Below, one piece after another: positions 48,604 through 60,498 of a DNA stretch of 64,000 bases (within the stretch, counting starts at the first letter, position 1; each line of letters starts with the position of its first letter). The position numbers and the translations under genes were made by a program. Below the pieces are notes generated by a model. It had not been told where the DNA came from and ran no database searches. It worked only from the letters and a program-made list of their open reading frames with translations. Source of the stretch: Echinostoma caproni (taxonomy: Eukaryota > Platyhelminthes > Trematoda > Plagiorchiida > Echinostomatidae); NCBI GenBank assembly GCA_900618425.1, contig UZAN01039727.1:40869-104868 (forward strand), read 5' to 3'.

Positions 48604-48676
48604 GGTGTTCGAGCAATGTACGAAATATTCCCCGACGAGGTGCTCGGATCCGGCCAGTTTGGGATTGTTTATGGCG
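48604..48676 (+). CDS. PRKD: PRKD exon: kinase domain start with glycine-rich loop
   Basis: The exon encodes [20 protein letters not shown] and IVYGG, essentially the PKD sequence [18 protein letters not shown]. It includes the ATP-binding glycine loop GSGQFG and ends in phase one at donor GCG|GTGAGT. A long pyrimidine and C tract (48555-48580) precedes the acceptor CCCAAG at 48603. A second AG at 48612-48613 would give a ten-base shorter exon in phase one, which is the phase left by the donor at 32335. Either that acceptor is used, or an unseen small exon or another donor links the two. The following exon, with the VAIK lysine, was searched for by eye to 64000 and not found. Confidence 0.9.
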
Positions 48677-49610
48677 GTGAGTTTCTTTTCTTACAAACTA
48701 CAATGATTTCAGAATAGTTTTCTGAACTTAGATTGCTTGTGTGGATGTGGTGGAGACGGAGAAGGTTAAGTAGTTGATGTTTAGTTGCTTGTATTGTATT
48801 CAATACCAACCTTGGCCCTTTTCAACTATTATCTTTTGACCGTGTACATAGGTGACACACGTTGATCACTTTACCGAGGTCGATCAATCGACCCAAGTTA
48901 ATAGGTGTTCGATGAATCCTGTCTACGGTCGAGCTCTGACCGTTACTGCAAGTTTCACCATAGATTGATCACTGATTCAACATTTGAATGAGCAATTTTA
49001 GGTTAAGTCACGTGTGGAAGTTCATCCGAAATCAATGAAGTGTCAATACACAAGCATCAGTAAACTGTGCTCAGCATCTACAATCTTCATTTTTCCTTTC
49101 GATTCCTTTTATCAAATCTGTGATTTTTCATACTGTTTTCAAGAGGGCGAAGTCGCTAATCAAAGGTATGTCATGTCTTAGAATCACAGTGTGAAGATCA
49201 GGAAGCTGTGATGGGATGAGAATACATAACCTCTAGGGCAGTACGCTGACGAGCCTAAATGCTCCAATACCATAGGTACAACTAATTGCGACAATCCAAG
49301 CTACCGTAACCTACCACTAATAGAGATCTTGCTGACTGTTGCCCAAGGACCATGAACTGCACTGGAAGACATTTGCTAAACACCACCTGCTACGAACAGC
49401 GCAACGTACTACTAATAACGTTTCCATACGAAAGTCCGGTTAGCAACTGCATGTTGCTCCGTAGTCCCAATTATAATCACTTTGGGTTGCATCAGTGCAC
49501 CGGAACAATTGATACAACATCCTCAGGACACTGCAATCTGCAGTTTATAAGTTTCACTTCTAATATGTAATGAGGCACCGGAAATGTCAAACACACATGT
49601 ATTTAGGTAT

Positions 49611-49668
49611 GTCCGTATGTATGTATGTATGTATGTATGTATGTATGTATGTATGTATGTATGCATGT
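49611..49668 (+). repeat. (GTAT)n microsatellite
   Basis: About 14 GTAT units ending in GCATGTATTTATG. It has the same unit as the larger array at 32870-33132. Confidence 0.95.
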
Positions 49669-49699
49669 ATTTATGTTTTTACTTATATATGTGTGTAAT

Positions 49700-51400
49700 T
49701 GCTTCTTGTAATGATAAATGTCGAATTTCTACAGATTCTACTTATCTAATAGTAGACAGCGTGAATTAGAACACAAATTTCAGCCCGCTGCACACCGAAC
49801 TGGAAACGTTCGACGGTGTTTGCCGCGTAATGCTCGGTCTCAATATGAACTATTTTTAAAATGGAAGTTAACCAATAACGATAACAATACTCGTTTGATA
49901 ATAAAGTATGCATTTAAAATAGGATACAGTTCAGGATATAATAATCAATTACCTATTTTTATATTGTCATTAAAGTAAGAGCAATCGTATTGACGAGATT
50001 CAAACCTCACACACTTGACAATTCTACCCAATTCATACGGACTCCATCCAGCAACACTCATCAGCTGTCTTTCCGGGCCAGGCTTATCCACGGATTTAAA
50101 GAGGGAAATGTTAGCTTCAAATTATGTCAAATTATATTTCAACTTATTTGTTCAAACAATTTTATCAATTAATTTTATGTGTAAGATAAAACTTTTGTAG
50201 AGGAATTTCGGTACAACTGTGAATATCTTCACCGAAATCTCTCTTTTGTACAAGATGAATGCATTAACCTTGTGAAGTAGTTGTGAGGAGTTTTTTAACT
50301 GTACATATTCTGAATCAAAAACGCGTCGCGCTCCTGTGGACAAACCAGAATGGGTCGTATGTACCCGGAATCGTTATTCGAGCTCCCCCACCAATCGATT
50401 CAGTGAATTGGATATTGCATAATACACGGACATTTGTTGTATATAGGCGCTCCACACGGCCCATCAGTCTCCTTTCCTGTACTTCAGTCATCATTTTCCC
50501 TGCCGTTTTTACTATTTGGATCACTTTCTTGATTGTCCCTTTGGTTTCTTCAAACTAATGTGAATACGATTCAGATTGATAGCCCCTTCTTAGTATGAGG
50601 CTGAGTTGTGTCTTGATTGAAGCATTATCAATTGAATTCACATTCAGAAGTATATTTTAGGAGCTTAGTGGAATGATCGGGTGGTCTTCTACAAAAGTCT
50701 GCACAAGACTCGTATCGTTCTAACTCACCATGAGTTACAGCATGCTATTAACACTGATGCGTTTTGATACGTGGCCCTTCAACGAGAAAGCACATTTGAT
50801 GCTCACAAAGATCTGCAATAAAAGTGCCGAAAGGCTGTCGAGTTAACCCGCCAAAGGGACTGAAACCGGAGTTCGACCCCGTGCTGATTAGGCATCTGCC
50901 AGATCAGATAGATCATTCGCAAAGGATCAAAACAGAGAAACTGAAGAGGCTCCCAAGAACCTTGTTGACCGCACCTGGAATGAATAGATTTTTTTACAAA
51001 CAGGAATGCCTAAGCGAGGAAGTGGGCTTGGCTCGGCAAATTCTTTTTGTAAACCGATACCGCAACTGAACGGGTTAGTAGAGTGAACCATTCTGATTGG
51101 CGCTAAGCTAATATCTCTGTTATCGAGATCAATAAGTCGTACAATGCCATAAAGGTGAACTACCAATGTTGACCAACCGCATCAATGGTTTTCGACTAAA
51201 ACATGTGCATTAGTAAGGCAATTTGCATGGGTCGAGGACAAAACAGTCTTCTCAAAGCATTAAAGTGCACATTCAACGTCAGTCTACTCATCGTCGAAGC
51301 GGAGTTGTGTCTACAGTAACTGTTGCTCAATCAGTAGGCAAACGAAACTCCGTTGACACTCGTTCGACTTTCACGCTTCAGTATCAACTCATAAATGCGT
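49700..51400. other. Intron DNA after the kinase exon, nothing clear
   Basis: Short open frames at 49718-49978 and 50824-51069 give no family match. No kinase subdomain was recognised. Confidence 0.4.
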
Positions 51401-51415
51401 GAGTATGTGCATATA

Positions 51416-51740
51416 TTGATTGATTGAAAATGACCGTCCTGTAGACTTCACCTTCACGAAAATTCCTTAGCTCTTCCAGTCAACCATTCATTCGGATGCA
51501 CTATGACCGAGTTTCGCTTCTATTAGAGCTCATTAGTGGTACATATTTACCGTCCCCTCCGGGATTTGAAGGCCGGACCCATCGACAGAAGGCCTTTATG
51601 GGACGGTGAATATGAAATATTGATGAGCTTTAATAAAAGCGAAACTCGAGTATAGTGCTTCTGAGTGTATGGTTGACTGGAATAGCTGAGGAATGTGCGT
51701 GAAGATAAAATCTGAAGGATGGTCAGTTCCAATCAATGAA
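51416..51740. mobile_element. Hairpin (fold-back) element
   Basis: The left arm, 51416-51565 (TTCCAGTCAACCATTCATTC, GAGTTTCGCTTCTATTAGAG), is matched by the reverse complement of the right arm, 51590-51740 (TTCCAGTCAACCATACACTC, GAGTTTCGCTTTTATTAAAG). Arms are about 145 bases long with roughly 80 percent identity by eye, and the loop is very short (around GGACCCATCGACA). There is no coding capacity. It could be a fold-back MITE or an inverted pair of one short repeat. Confidence 0.8.
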
Positions 51741-52599
51741 CTTCAATTATCCCACAACACTAATCCCAAGTAACTGTGATTCAAATGCCAATATGTGTGT
51801 ATAAATGTATATGTATGTATATATGCAGGTTTTGACCAAACTCGTGCAACATCCTGATTTTCATTATATTTGTTCCTCTCAATGCACTGTCTTCCCAGCC
51901 TCATTCACAGGATTTAATATGATATTGCCCCCCATCAGAGGAAACATATATGATATAATACCCACTTATGTATTTGCTTCTATTAGCCACATGCCATTAA
52001 AATGTACGATTTCGCGAGTTCGACGATGTTTGCTTGTGCGTCAGATGTAAAATAACGAAGTGACGTTAGAAAAAGTAGATAGAATTTATTTATTAAAATG
52101 ACTCATGGACTTCATGCAGGTATTGTACTTTCGCCTCGTTCATGTTTAATTTGTCGTTCTTCAATCTTGAGCACTGCAGGCAGTTGCTTTGGCATGAAGT
52201 TCACTAAGTTGACTGGCAAACAGAATTTGCGAGTTTCCTCTGATACGCAGTACACCCTAACCACTGACGACCAATGTCGAGGTAGCTAACTTTTCCCTGT
52301 TTCTGATACAGGGAAACGTTTTCGATTAAATTAAAATCCCAGCTGCTGCGTGGTAATTGAACGAATTTGGCATTGAAATTAATACACTTTACGCATAGCC
52401 ATCCATATATAACTATGACTGGAAAGTATTTCCAAAATGAGAGTAACGTTGCACGAGTTTAATCAACACCGGTATACATTATATTCGGACTGAATTCAAC
52501 AAAATCGTGTTATCCCGCACTGTCTGCTCAAATTCCATTTTCGTAACCTGGATCGCGCGGTCGTTATCGTTTACCAAAGATTTCTTCTACGAACATTGA

Positions 52600-52775
52600 T
52601 TCGGAGTTTATAAGCGAATAGAAAGGTTGGTGATGATCGACAACGAGCACCACACAAATTCGTCTTGCATAGGATTTGTCAGCAGGGTATACTTTTTGTG
52701 TTCTTGTTAGGACTTGAACCACGAGCATTTGATTTGGGACTTAAAACCCTCGCCCCTGAGCTACATGATGCAAAT
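52600..52775 (-). repeat. tRNA-derived SINE, decayed hammerhead-type core
   Basis: The minus-strand head has ATGTAGCTCAGGGGCGAGG (good box A) and GTGGTTCAAGTCCTAAC (box B). CTGCTGACAAATCCTATGC, AAGACGAATTTGTGTGG and TGCTCGTTGTCG follow. The order matches the SINE at 34735-35040, with the GAAAC box changed to GAATT. Confidence 0.65.
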
Positions 52776-52794
52776 GGTTTAAACAATCAGGAAT

Positions 52795-53120
52795 GGTAAA
52801 TTTGAAATAATCCATTTAACTGTTCACAGGTACCAGGCACTGTAGATGGACTTGGTTGTGGGTTTTACTCTTTGGGAGATCAATAACTCCCCACTAGTTA
52901 AATGCGTTTATAAGCGATGAAAAGAAAAAAATAGGTATGCATTGCTGCCTAGTCTCAAATAGGACGAAACAACTGTGCAGTCCTCTCTGTTTGTCGTCAC
53001 AAAGACTTACATCGCGTTTGAATACACTCAACTAGTGGGTAATTACCGATCTCCCGATGAGTGAAACCCACACACAGGACCACCAAAAGTACCTGATACC
53101 TGCGAACCATCGATTGGATT
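52795..53120 (+). repeat. Headless SINE with inverted tail on its left (chimeric)
   Basis: The plus-strand core at 52945-52980 and tail at 53020-53120 (ACTAGTGGGTAATTACCGAT, then CCAAAAGTACCTGATACCTG) belong to the same family as 34735-35040. Its left side, 52795-52915, is the same tail in reverse orientation (GGTACCAGGCACTG, GAGATCAATAACTCCCCAC). The unit can fold into a hairpin with about 90-base arms. Confidence 0.7.
52945..52980 (+). ncRNA. Hammerhead-like core in SINE
   Basis: CTGCCTAGTCTCAAATAGGA is followed by CGAAACAACTGTGCAG. Apart from CTGATGAG having become CTGCCTAG, this matches the schistosome Sm-alpha hammerhead motif of stem II and GAAAC very closely. It is inactive as it stands because the first box is broken. 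Confidence 0.55.
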
Positions 53121-54140
53121 ATTCCAAATTTATTACCAATAATTCATAGTCTATGGATATGTTATTCACTTACTTATTCCATCACACTAGTTCTTCATAA
53201 AACCGAGCTAAGACGAAGTACCATGGCTCTGACCTTAATTTTTCAACGGCGCCCGGTCATCGGACCATCTTTTCGCAACACCCGTTTTTCCCAGTTACGA
53301 CATGCATGGATTCCACTAAAGATCGGCGAGATCAAAATCCGTGGAATATCTTGATAATTGTGTGTTCTGGTTTATCACTGATGAGCGAATAATATTCTTC
53401 ATCTCAATGACCAAACCGAAGACAATAGCGTAGTCATACATAAATAAATATTTATATATTTAAACACTCAATTCATACATATGAGGTGAGATGGGGAATG
53501 CAATCTATCTCATAAATGACTTTGTTTTGAGAAGCTGCGCTGACTTTATCATCGATAATGACACAAAACAGTCGTTCCATTTCATATGTAAATACATATG
53601 TGTATTTGTACGTAGTTTGCGAGCCATTTCACGTATTGCATCAATGAATTTCATTAATAATGGTATTGTCTCATTGAATGGCGCTCTCTATCCGATTGTA
53701 TGAAACTATGGCAACTAAAACACCGAATCCAAAACGTTTAATCGAAATAGCTAAATTTCCTAATGCAACTGCAAACATAAAACATCTCTCCTACTCAATC
53801 AACGTGAACAGTTGAACCGTAGTAGATGGATACTTTACCGTTGCTTGAATGGAATCACGCAACATTGGTATTCAAAATATTCGATAACGTGACGCCTTTT
53901 CTCCTCCGGCCGGTCGGCCCGTTTGCCGGTTTGCCTGCCTGCCTGACTCATTGACGAGCTCTCAACATGCAGCTGGCAATCGAACGCGATTACGAGCATA
54001 GATGTACTCGTTAGCCATATCGTTTTGTTGGACAGATAGATCGTGCGGTAAAATTGCACCATATATTTATCACATTGTCAAACGTACGCGTTAGGTATTT
54101 GTACAATATTAGCACCAGAAATCCAGCGACGGAAAACATG
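53120..54140. other. Intron or flanking DNA, nothing recognised
   Basis: Short frames only; small GCCTGCCTGCCTGACT run near 53934. Confidence 0.4.
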
Positions 54141-54343
54141 TCTCGTGCGCTGTCATACCCAACCGAGCACGGCTGAGTTTTGTACGTGCTCCGACAGATT
54201 GCTCACACGGGCGTGTGTGTGTGTATGTGGGTGCGGCAAATGCGTTCCACTGGTTTCGTTGTTCTTTGATCAACAACGACATATATATGTGTGTAAAGTG
54301 GGATTGAATTGCTTTAACCGAGCTTCAACCCGGACTGGGTCGT

Positions 54344-54345
54344 TT

Positions 54346-54387
<42 letters not shown>
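54344..54387 (+). repeat. (GT)n microsatellite
   Basis: About 20 GT units. A shorter GTGTGTGTGTATGTG run lies near 54213. Confidence 0.95.
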
Positions 54388-55439
54388 ATAGGCAGCCGAG
54401 TGGGTGCGTGAGATAACACGGAAATGAACTATCCGGATAATTAGATCGGGTTACACTTTTGCACGTCTAATCCCATGGTCTAATCCGCCATGGGGCATAC
54501 GACAAAATGAGTTGGATTGTTGTTGTTTTTTCAACGAACTCAGTATGTCAGGTTCGCATTTGTTTGAACGCTCTGCGTGTGTCACTCACTCTTGAGTTCA
54601 GACAGATTATCTGGAAGAGTGGATAAATTCACTACCTGTACATCTGTGACAAAACATGGGCCGTGTCGGGGAATCAATTCCATTTCGATTTGAATGTTAA
54701 TGACTAATTTGTAGTAGTCTCTTTTGTATGACATGAAGATTTCAGTTCATGCATGAATAATATCGGTGTGATAGACAGTGAGGGAAACCAAGTTCTAAAA
54801 CTCGCACGCGTGCGAGGAGTAAACGGGTCGCCTGAATAATTTTTCTAGCAATGAACACGTTCAACTTATGTTACCAATGTCTTTGAAAACATGTTTCGCT
54901 TTCAACTCACAAAAATCAATTAAATTGCTATACTACTACCATGGGAAATCTGTAACTGGCTCGATCAATGGTTAAAATGGAAAATTAGATGAATTAATCC
55001 ACTGAACACCTGTTACTTCCAACCAGCCAGCCATCTATCAGGTCTATCGGTCTGAATGAAATTGTAGATTGCCGGTCACCTTAGATGAACAGAGATTCAT
55101 GTGGTTTTTTCTACCCTCTGGATTACATAAAAGCGGTTTGAAGACACCAGGAAATCGTGTGAGGGAGAAAATAGAATCATTCTGTAGAGTGTGATGATGC
55201 CTAAAGATTTCATTCCATCCAGTTCTGGTATCACGAGCTATAGATATCTGAGAAGGACTTATGGTGCAATACATCCACTGTAACTGTGAGTGATGACCCT
55301 TCTGCATGCGTGCAATGGATGGTGAGTGAATACTTTCGCTTGTGATCTTTGTTATCATTGTTTTTCTTGCTATTATTATTATTACTATTGTTGTTGTTGT
55401 CTGATTTGCTTTTTGATTGTGATTTGATATTTCTAATTC

Positions 55440-55745
55440 AAATGGAATTCCTCCGTACTAACCGCTTGAAATCCAGAATGGTTTCTTGTTCAGTACTAGT
55501 TCGTTTCATAGTCAAAACACTGCATTGCAAGTGGCCGCTGCAGACCGGAGAAAGTCACCCGCAGATGATGTGGAGACGAGGCATGAAAAAATGCAGAGAG
55601 TGATAAGGCAGAGTAGCTGTCTCTCATCTTCCTAGAGACTCCGTAACTGGATGGCTTGGTACACTGAAAGTCATGGCAGCAAACCGAGAGCAGTGGTGAT
55701 CTTGCACTCACTTATTATCATATCAGAATTCTTGAAATTGTATGT
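55440..55745 (+). mobile_element. RTE retrotransposon 3' end fragment
   Basis: WRRGMKKC and, after stops, GRVAVSHLPRDSVTGWLGTL and KVMAANREQW match the 3' tail of RTE proteins. The minus-strand copy near 960-1060 shows the same signature (TWRRDMKK, WGPKDSEARELEMLKVM). The upstream part SVLVRFIVKTLHCKWPL corresponds to the SVLLYGCETWPL block in a degraded state. Confidence 0.75.
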
Positions 55746-56459
55746 ACGCATAGTTCTACCGTGTACTCTGTGTACTGACCACAGAGGCTCGCATTCTTTT
55801 CCCGTCCCTGAAAATGGGCCCAGTCTCTATCCTCCTAACACATTCTCACTTACCTTGTATGCATTATGACTTTGACAGGGATCAGTGGAGTGCGTTCCCC
55901 TGTTTTACGCTATACTGTGATGATAATTAGGATGTTTGCAAGGAGTTTCAGCCTCAATATTGGCCAAGATGACAGTAAATAATCCCTCCGTTAGACAATG
56001 AAGTGTCTGGTTATGTCAATAAACAATAACATAACGTTATACGCTACAAATAATTAATAAAACATAGCATGCAAGTTAGCAATTGACGAAACAAATTACA
56101 AAAAGGTTAATTGATTCAGGGTGTGAGGTTTTGCTATCCAATATGCTTATGCGGATGTATATGTGAATGCATCAGTCGCGTATATCACTGTCACTTATAC
56201 AGTGGAAATGACGAAGTTCGAGTGGTATGCAAAACTGGAATCAAATGTTGTGACTGGTTGTGACGTGTATAAATTTTGGTATACATATCCCCAGTTGAAA
56301 TCATCTTCTCCGTCGAAGGTGATCTTATTCTGTTGGATTTTTCCTTTATTTCGTTCTTTCATTTCACTTCCTTTAATTGAATAAACAATGATACCATAGA
56401 CAGATATACGGGGAAGCGGCCAATCAAAATGTTGCCATAAAAAACCGAATGGGGAATCA

Positions 56460-56530
56460 GATGATGGTGGTGGTGGTGCTCTGAGGTGATAAATTGTTAA
56501 CTCTACCACTGTACCACCACCGCCGTCGAC
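56460..56530 (-). repeat. GGTGG tRNA-like repeat
   Basis: The minus strand reads GCGGTGGTGGTACAGTGGTAGAG-type sequence (box-A-like ACAGTGGTAGAG), followed by CACCACCACCACC. It is related to 58740-58815. Confidence 0.45.
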
Positions 56531-56639
56531 TTGACTGAATTCCAAGGGTATTCGTACAGCAGTTGCTTGATCTTCTCTTTGTTTCGTCTCAGTAACGACC
56601 CTATTCACACTGGATCGCCTCAACCTTAACTGGCCTACA

Positions 56640-58130
56640 TATCTTCTGTTAACTGAACTGTACTAAGGTACCAAGGTACTCCATGATTCTCAAACTCATT
56701 TAACTTCAGTGTACGATTCCCATGGATTGCTTCGAAGTGAATATCTTATCAAATCCAAACGTTGCGTCGTCATGTTCGACTTCTGAATCGGATTACTTGC
56801 TTCGTCAATTTTTAAAGAGGTTATGTTTCTGTCCTCCAAAAGGATACCACCAGTTAGGGGTATGGGGTTCAGCAACTTTAGTCAGTTTTTCTTTGGAATT
56901 CGCTGCATATTTCACTAGTCACAAAAATTTCAAAATAGATATGGTTGTGGCACAGTTTAGTGAAAAGCCGCGGAAGGAGAGTTTAATTGGTACCTTATGC
57001 TTGATCGCACTCTCCTAGTGATTGGAGGCGCATCCTCTTCCACGAATCTTTCGTATGGATAATAATTTTAACAATTGTTAGCTGTATAGATTTGAGTACA
57101 ACTTGGCAGGCTGTAAAACAAAACTATAGGGGTTATTCATTACCGTGTCATTGCCATAATGCAAATCTCCGCATGTTTGCAAGTCGCTGTGAAATTTTGA
57201 CTACGCAACTCAAAAGTTGCTCGCACAGCTGCATGTATATAATCTGAACTTTAGACCCGGTACACGACTTGAAATTCCGGCCAGGAAAAGTAAATTGCTG
57301 CACAGCGCTTTAGCGTGGAAAGGTATAGAAATTACAAACCGCTAAAAGTTTCTATTCAACAACCGGTAAACTAAATTTCGATGGAGGACTGAGATGGTTA
57401 ATGAATGTTTTTACAGACGATTAATGCTACTACTACTAAATATAGTAGCAGTAATAATAGTAGTTTTAACGATGGTATGAAAACTCTCACCACAAAAAAA
57501 TACAGATGCTCAATCCTGAGGTGTGTGACGGTTTAGGGCATAGTCGATCATTATCAAAACCATTACCTGGAAGTCAGTACACACTGTTTCAACAATAAAT
57601 TTGACATGGAATGAACATGCTATGATTCTCAATCGTGACGAACGTTTTTTGACGAAAAAAAAGGATGAAATAGGACGAGATCCATGAAAAGATCCTATTA
57701 TATTAGAATTGCATGTGCTTGATGCAAGGGAAAGAGATAGGAGGGGAAAGGTGAACCATACTTTCATTTTGTCCTCAACACGGCACTGAATTTTTGAACA
57801 CCTTGCACGCCTAAAATGCAAACATTCTTGTGGATTTTTTGTACCCGAATAATAATAGTGGAGTCGAGCAAATCACAGAGTGTATTGCATTACTGAAGAG
57901 AACATTTGAAATCCAAGCACGAATACCGTTTTTGAGCATACCTTGAATGTGTGACCTTGAATCTAATCAAGCCCAATAATGTGTACAAGCAATAGATGAT
58001 GTGCCAGGATGAGAGAAGTGAGATCAGTTCTGTTGTAAAACTCCTGCTGTACGATAAACATAATGTAATTGGTGATTTGGCCCCAATTCTTTGTGTTCTG
58101 GTGTGTATGTGTCTGTGTGTGTATGTGCGA
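56640..58130. other. No recognised feature except a TAG/CTA hairpin
   Basis: CTACTACTACTAAATATAG and TAGTAGCAGTAATAATAGTA at 57427-57464 can fold on each other. Otherwise only short frames. A single N lies at 58177 just beyond. Confidence 0.45.
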
Positions 58131-58739
58131 ATTACGACGAATCATAATTGAATCAAGCACATTTGGGTTCACTCTANTTTGTGAGCACACTATCTTCGCC
58201 CTAAACTAGGAGAATCGTATTCGTCGGGACGGTTCATCTCCACTGACAGTCTCTTTGTCACTAATTTGGACAACAGGAAAACCAATAACATTAAAAATCA
58301 AACCAGTGTGCTCAGTCCAGTAATGATCCACAAAGCGGATTGGGAATCGGGAAAACCCAAGGCATAATTTCAAGCATACAGATGGAATCAGTTGATTTAG
58401 CTATGAAGTAATCGACTCTGTGATAAACGGAAAGCAGACTTAGGCAAAGAGGTTTTTACATAGTTTTGGTGACCGGTTGATATCCTTCATTTATCTTGAT
58501 AACTGCATCGCTCAGTGAAGGGATGGATTCATCGACCCAGAAAAAACCTGATCTGGCTGATGTGTGTTCCACGTTTTTGGCACGCAAACGTAGAATATTT
58601 CCCCTAGTCTAGTCTGATTTGTCTACAATGTGTTAGGTGAGAAATTCCCGTGAAATTGGCCTACCGAGAATGCATTTGTATAGTGAGTGTACTGTTCCTA
58701 TCCAGATTCTGAGGTGAAAATTTGCGTTTAGTCACCATT

Positions 58740-58815
58740 ATTAGTCGGTGGTGGTGGTGACGTGGTAATAGCATCTCCAAATTATCACCTCGGGAGGACG
58801 TGCGTTCGAATTTCA
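58740..58815 (+). repeat. GGTGG tRNA-like SINE head
   Basis: GGTGGTGGTGACGTGGTAAT (box-A-like) is followed by GTGCGTTCGAATTTCACC (box B, about 58799-58816) and CACCACCACCGC. It is the best preserved member of this family in the window. Confidence 0.5.
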
Positions 58816-59710
58816 CCACCACCACCGCAGCCTGACTTTCACCATTCATCGTGTGTTCTATGGCAACCCTTTGTTTGGCTGCTTTCCCTTCCTTAAAATT
58901 GTATGCTTCCTACAGTCAATAAAAGGAAGTAAAAATTGAAATAAAAATATGGCCAAAACGATAGAAAAATATTGTCTTGGAGAAAGGTGCATCAACGAAG
59001 TTTCTTTTCCAAGTCTAACCTGAGTTTCTGGTCTCCATGAGCAGTTCACGTCTGCTCATCAGAATCTAATCCCTAAAGAACAAAAGCGCTCCTGTATCAA
59101 GTTGCCTTTTCTGTCTATGAATAACCTTTCAGTATTTTATCCCTTTTGTCCATATTTTTATGGATTATTGAGTAGAGTGGGGACTGAGTGGAGGAAGGTG
59201 TCCTCTCAAGTGCATATAGGATAGATTAAACTTCTAATTTTCTGTGAAGTTGGCCATTATAACTCGTTTCTCGTTTCAACAGACAGACACAAATCGCTGA
59301 CAAATTTCTGTCCGTAATTCATTAGGCTAATGGATGCGTACAGAATAGTCATGCAACGTGGAAGTCACTCGCATAAAGATTTTGCATAATCCACCCCGGA
59401 TGTTTCTGACTCGCTCACAAAGCAATGACTCCCCCTGCTTGAACAGTCAGATCACAGTTCAGTTCAGTTTTTACAACCATTACACATGCATTTTCATGCG
59501 CCGGTTTTGGTTGCTGCCGTTTGGCTACCCGTTTGGATGAAAGAGCAGGATAAAAATTGGGATGTTGAAAGCAGAGTCAAAGAGAAGATAGGGTGAGAGA
59601 GAGAATTCATATAAATCGGGGTTACAAGAATATTGGGTAAATGCACGAGTATCACTATCTGCCGCACATGGCTGTATCACTCCGTGTTTCCAAACACCGA
59701 TTATCGTGAT

Positions 59711-60115
59711 CTAGGGAGCATCATCCAGGGAGCCTAACGGGACCAGTCCCTTGTTTAGGGTTTTCACACTCCCAGGCCAGGTCTTAGTTTCCATCCGCTG
59801 CGGCCTCGGCAAATATTGCCCGTCGTGAAGAAGTAAATAAAATTTAGAGAATGGCACGTTCTGACAATTAAAGATCACGTGATGGTAGAGCAATGGAGAA
59901 GAAGCGTTTGGATAGGATGCTGGATCTACACACTTTGGGAATAGGAATGACCGAGACGAGTCTCCAGCAATCAGGGATATAATGCATGCTGAATGATGTG
60001 TTGGGGAGAGACGTAAAGGTGTCCGCCAGAGCAAGGGCACCATATTTTAGAAGGCATAATGATAGACCATCGGAACCGATACCATTGGACGATTCAGTTG
60101 TATGTAAGAGTTTAT
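59711..60115 (-). mobile_element. CR1/jockey-like reverse transcriptase N-terminal fragment
   Basis: The minus strand from about 60110 reads GSDGLSLCLLKYGALALADT, SLPNTSFSMHYIPDCWRLVS and VIPIPKVCRSSILS. This is the opening of a LINE polymerase (pDGLP...L...F..SL..G..P..W+...V.PI.K). It decays after 59890 through frameshifts. It corresponds to a region upstream of the parts preserved at 8960-9990 and 19690-20290. Confidence 0.7.
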
Positions 60116-60479
60116 ATCATCACTGGAATCTTTTAATCAATTGATTGACACAAAGAAAAACCGGATTTTTCCCGAACACTTTGGGAGCAATTTTGAACTC
60201 ATTCGTTCTCTGTGGTTTTTACCTCATGATAAAATCTTGTCAACAGAGAAACAGACTATCCCACTTTTTCAAGAGGATCATCGGGTTAGAAGTGAAAACT
60301 CCAACATCTCTTCCGATAAAGCACACCGTCTTTCACTCACGTATCAGTGCATGTGCAACCGTCCAACGCAACCGGAGTGTAAAACAGCTCGGAAATGAGT
60401 ATTTACTCACCAGATCGCAATAAGGTCTCGAGGCAATTTTGATAGTAGTGCAATCTTTTTGAAATCTGTGCGACGAATC

Positions 60480-60498
60480 CAAGTATGTGGGGGGGGGA
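60480..60498 (+). repeat. G homopolymer in short run
   Basis: Nine Gs near 60489-60498; possible length error. Confidence 0.6.

Larger units (their letters stand above)
5429..48676 (+). other. PRKD: Protein kinase D family gene, central portion (five exons seen)
   Basis: Five exons encode an ordered piece of a protein kinase D type Ser/Thr kinase: charged linker, PH domain split over three exons, Ser/Thr-rich linker and the start of the kinase domain. PKD enzymes are diacylglycerol- and PKC-activated kinases acting at Golgi, plasma membrane and nucleus, with two C1 zinc fingers, a PH domain and a catalytic domain. The order and the sequence NIPLMRVIQSVRHTKR, RRHFWRIGAKAIT, EIPLSSIICLEP and [16 protein letters not shown] identify the family. 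Both C1 fingers and the kinase core (catalytic Lys, HCDLKPEN, DFG) are absent from what I could read, so this is a partial gene at both ends. Introns are very large and full of retroelements, all of them probably spliced out. No second host gene was recognised. Confidence 0.9.

Noticed and set aside
50040..50090. CTGATGAG on the minus strand as a possible hammerhead core
   Set aside because: The second box is GAATT after a long spacer, and no stem II could be drawn convincingly.
56195..56623. 142-codon minus-strand frame
   Set aside because: It covers a GGTGG repeat (giving GGGG and PPPP runs) and shows no protein family signal; likely a chance frame.
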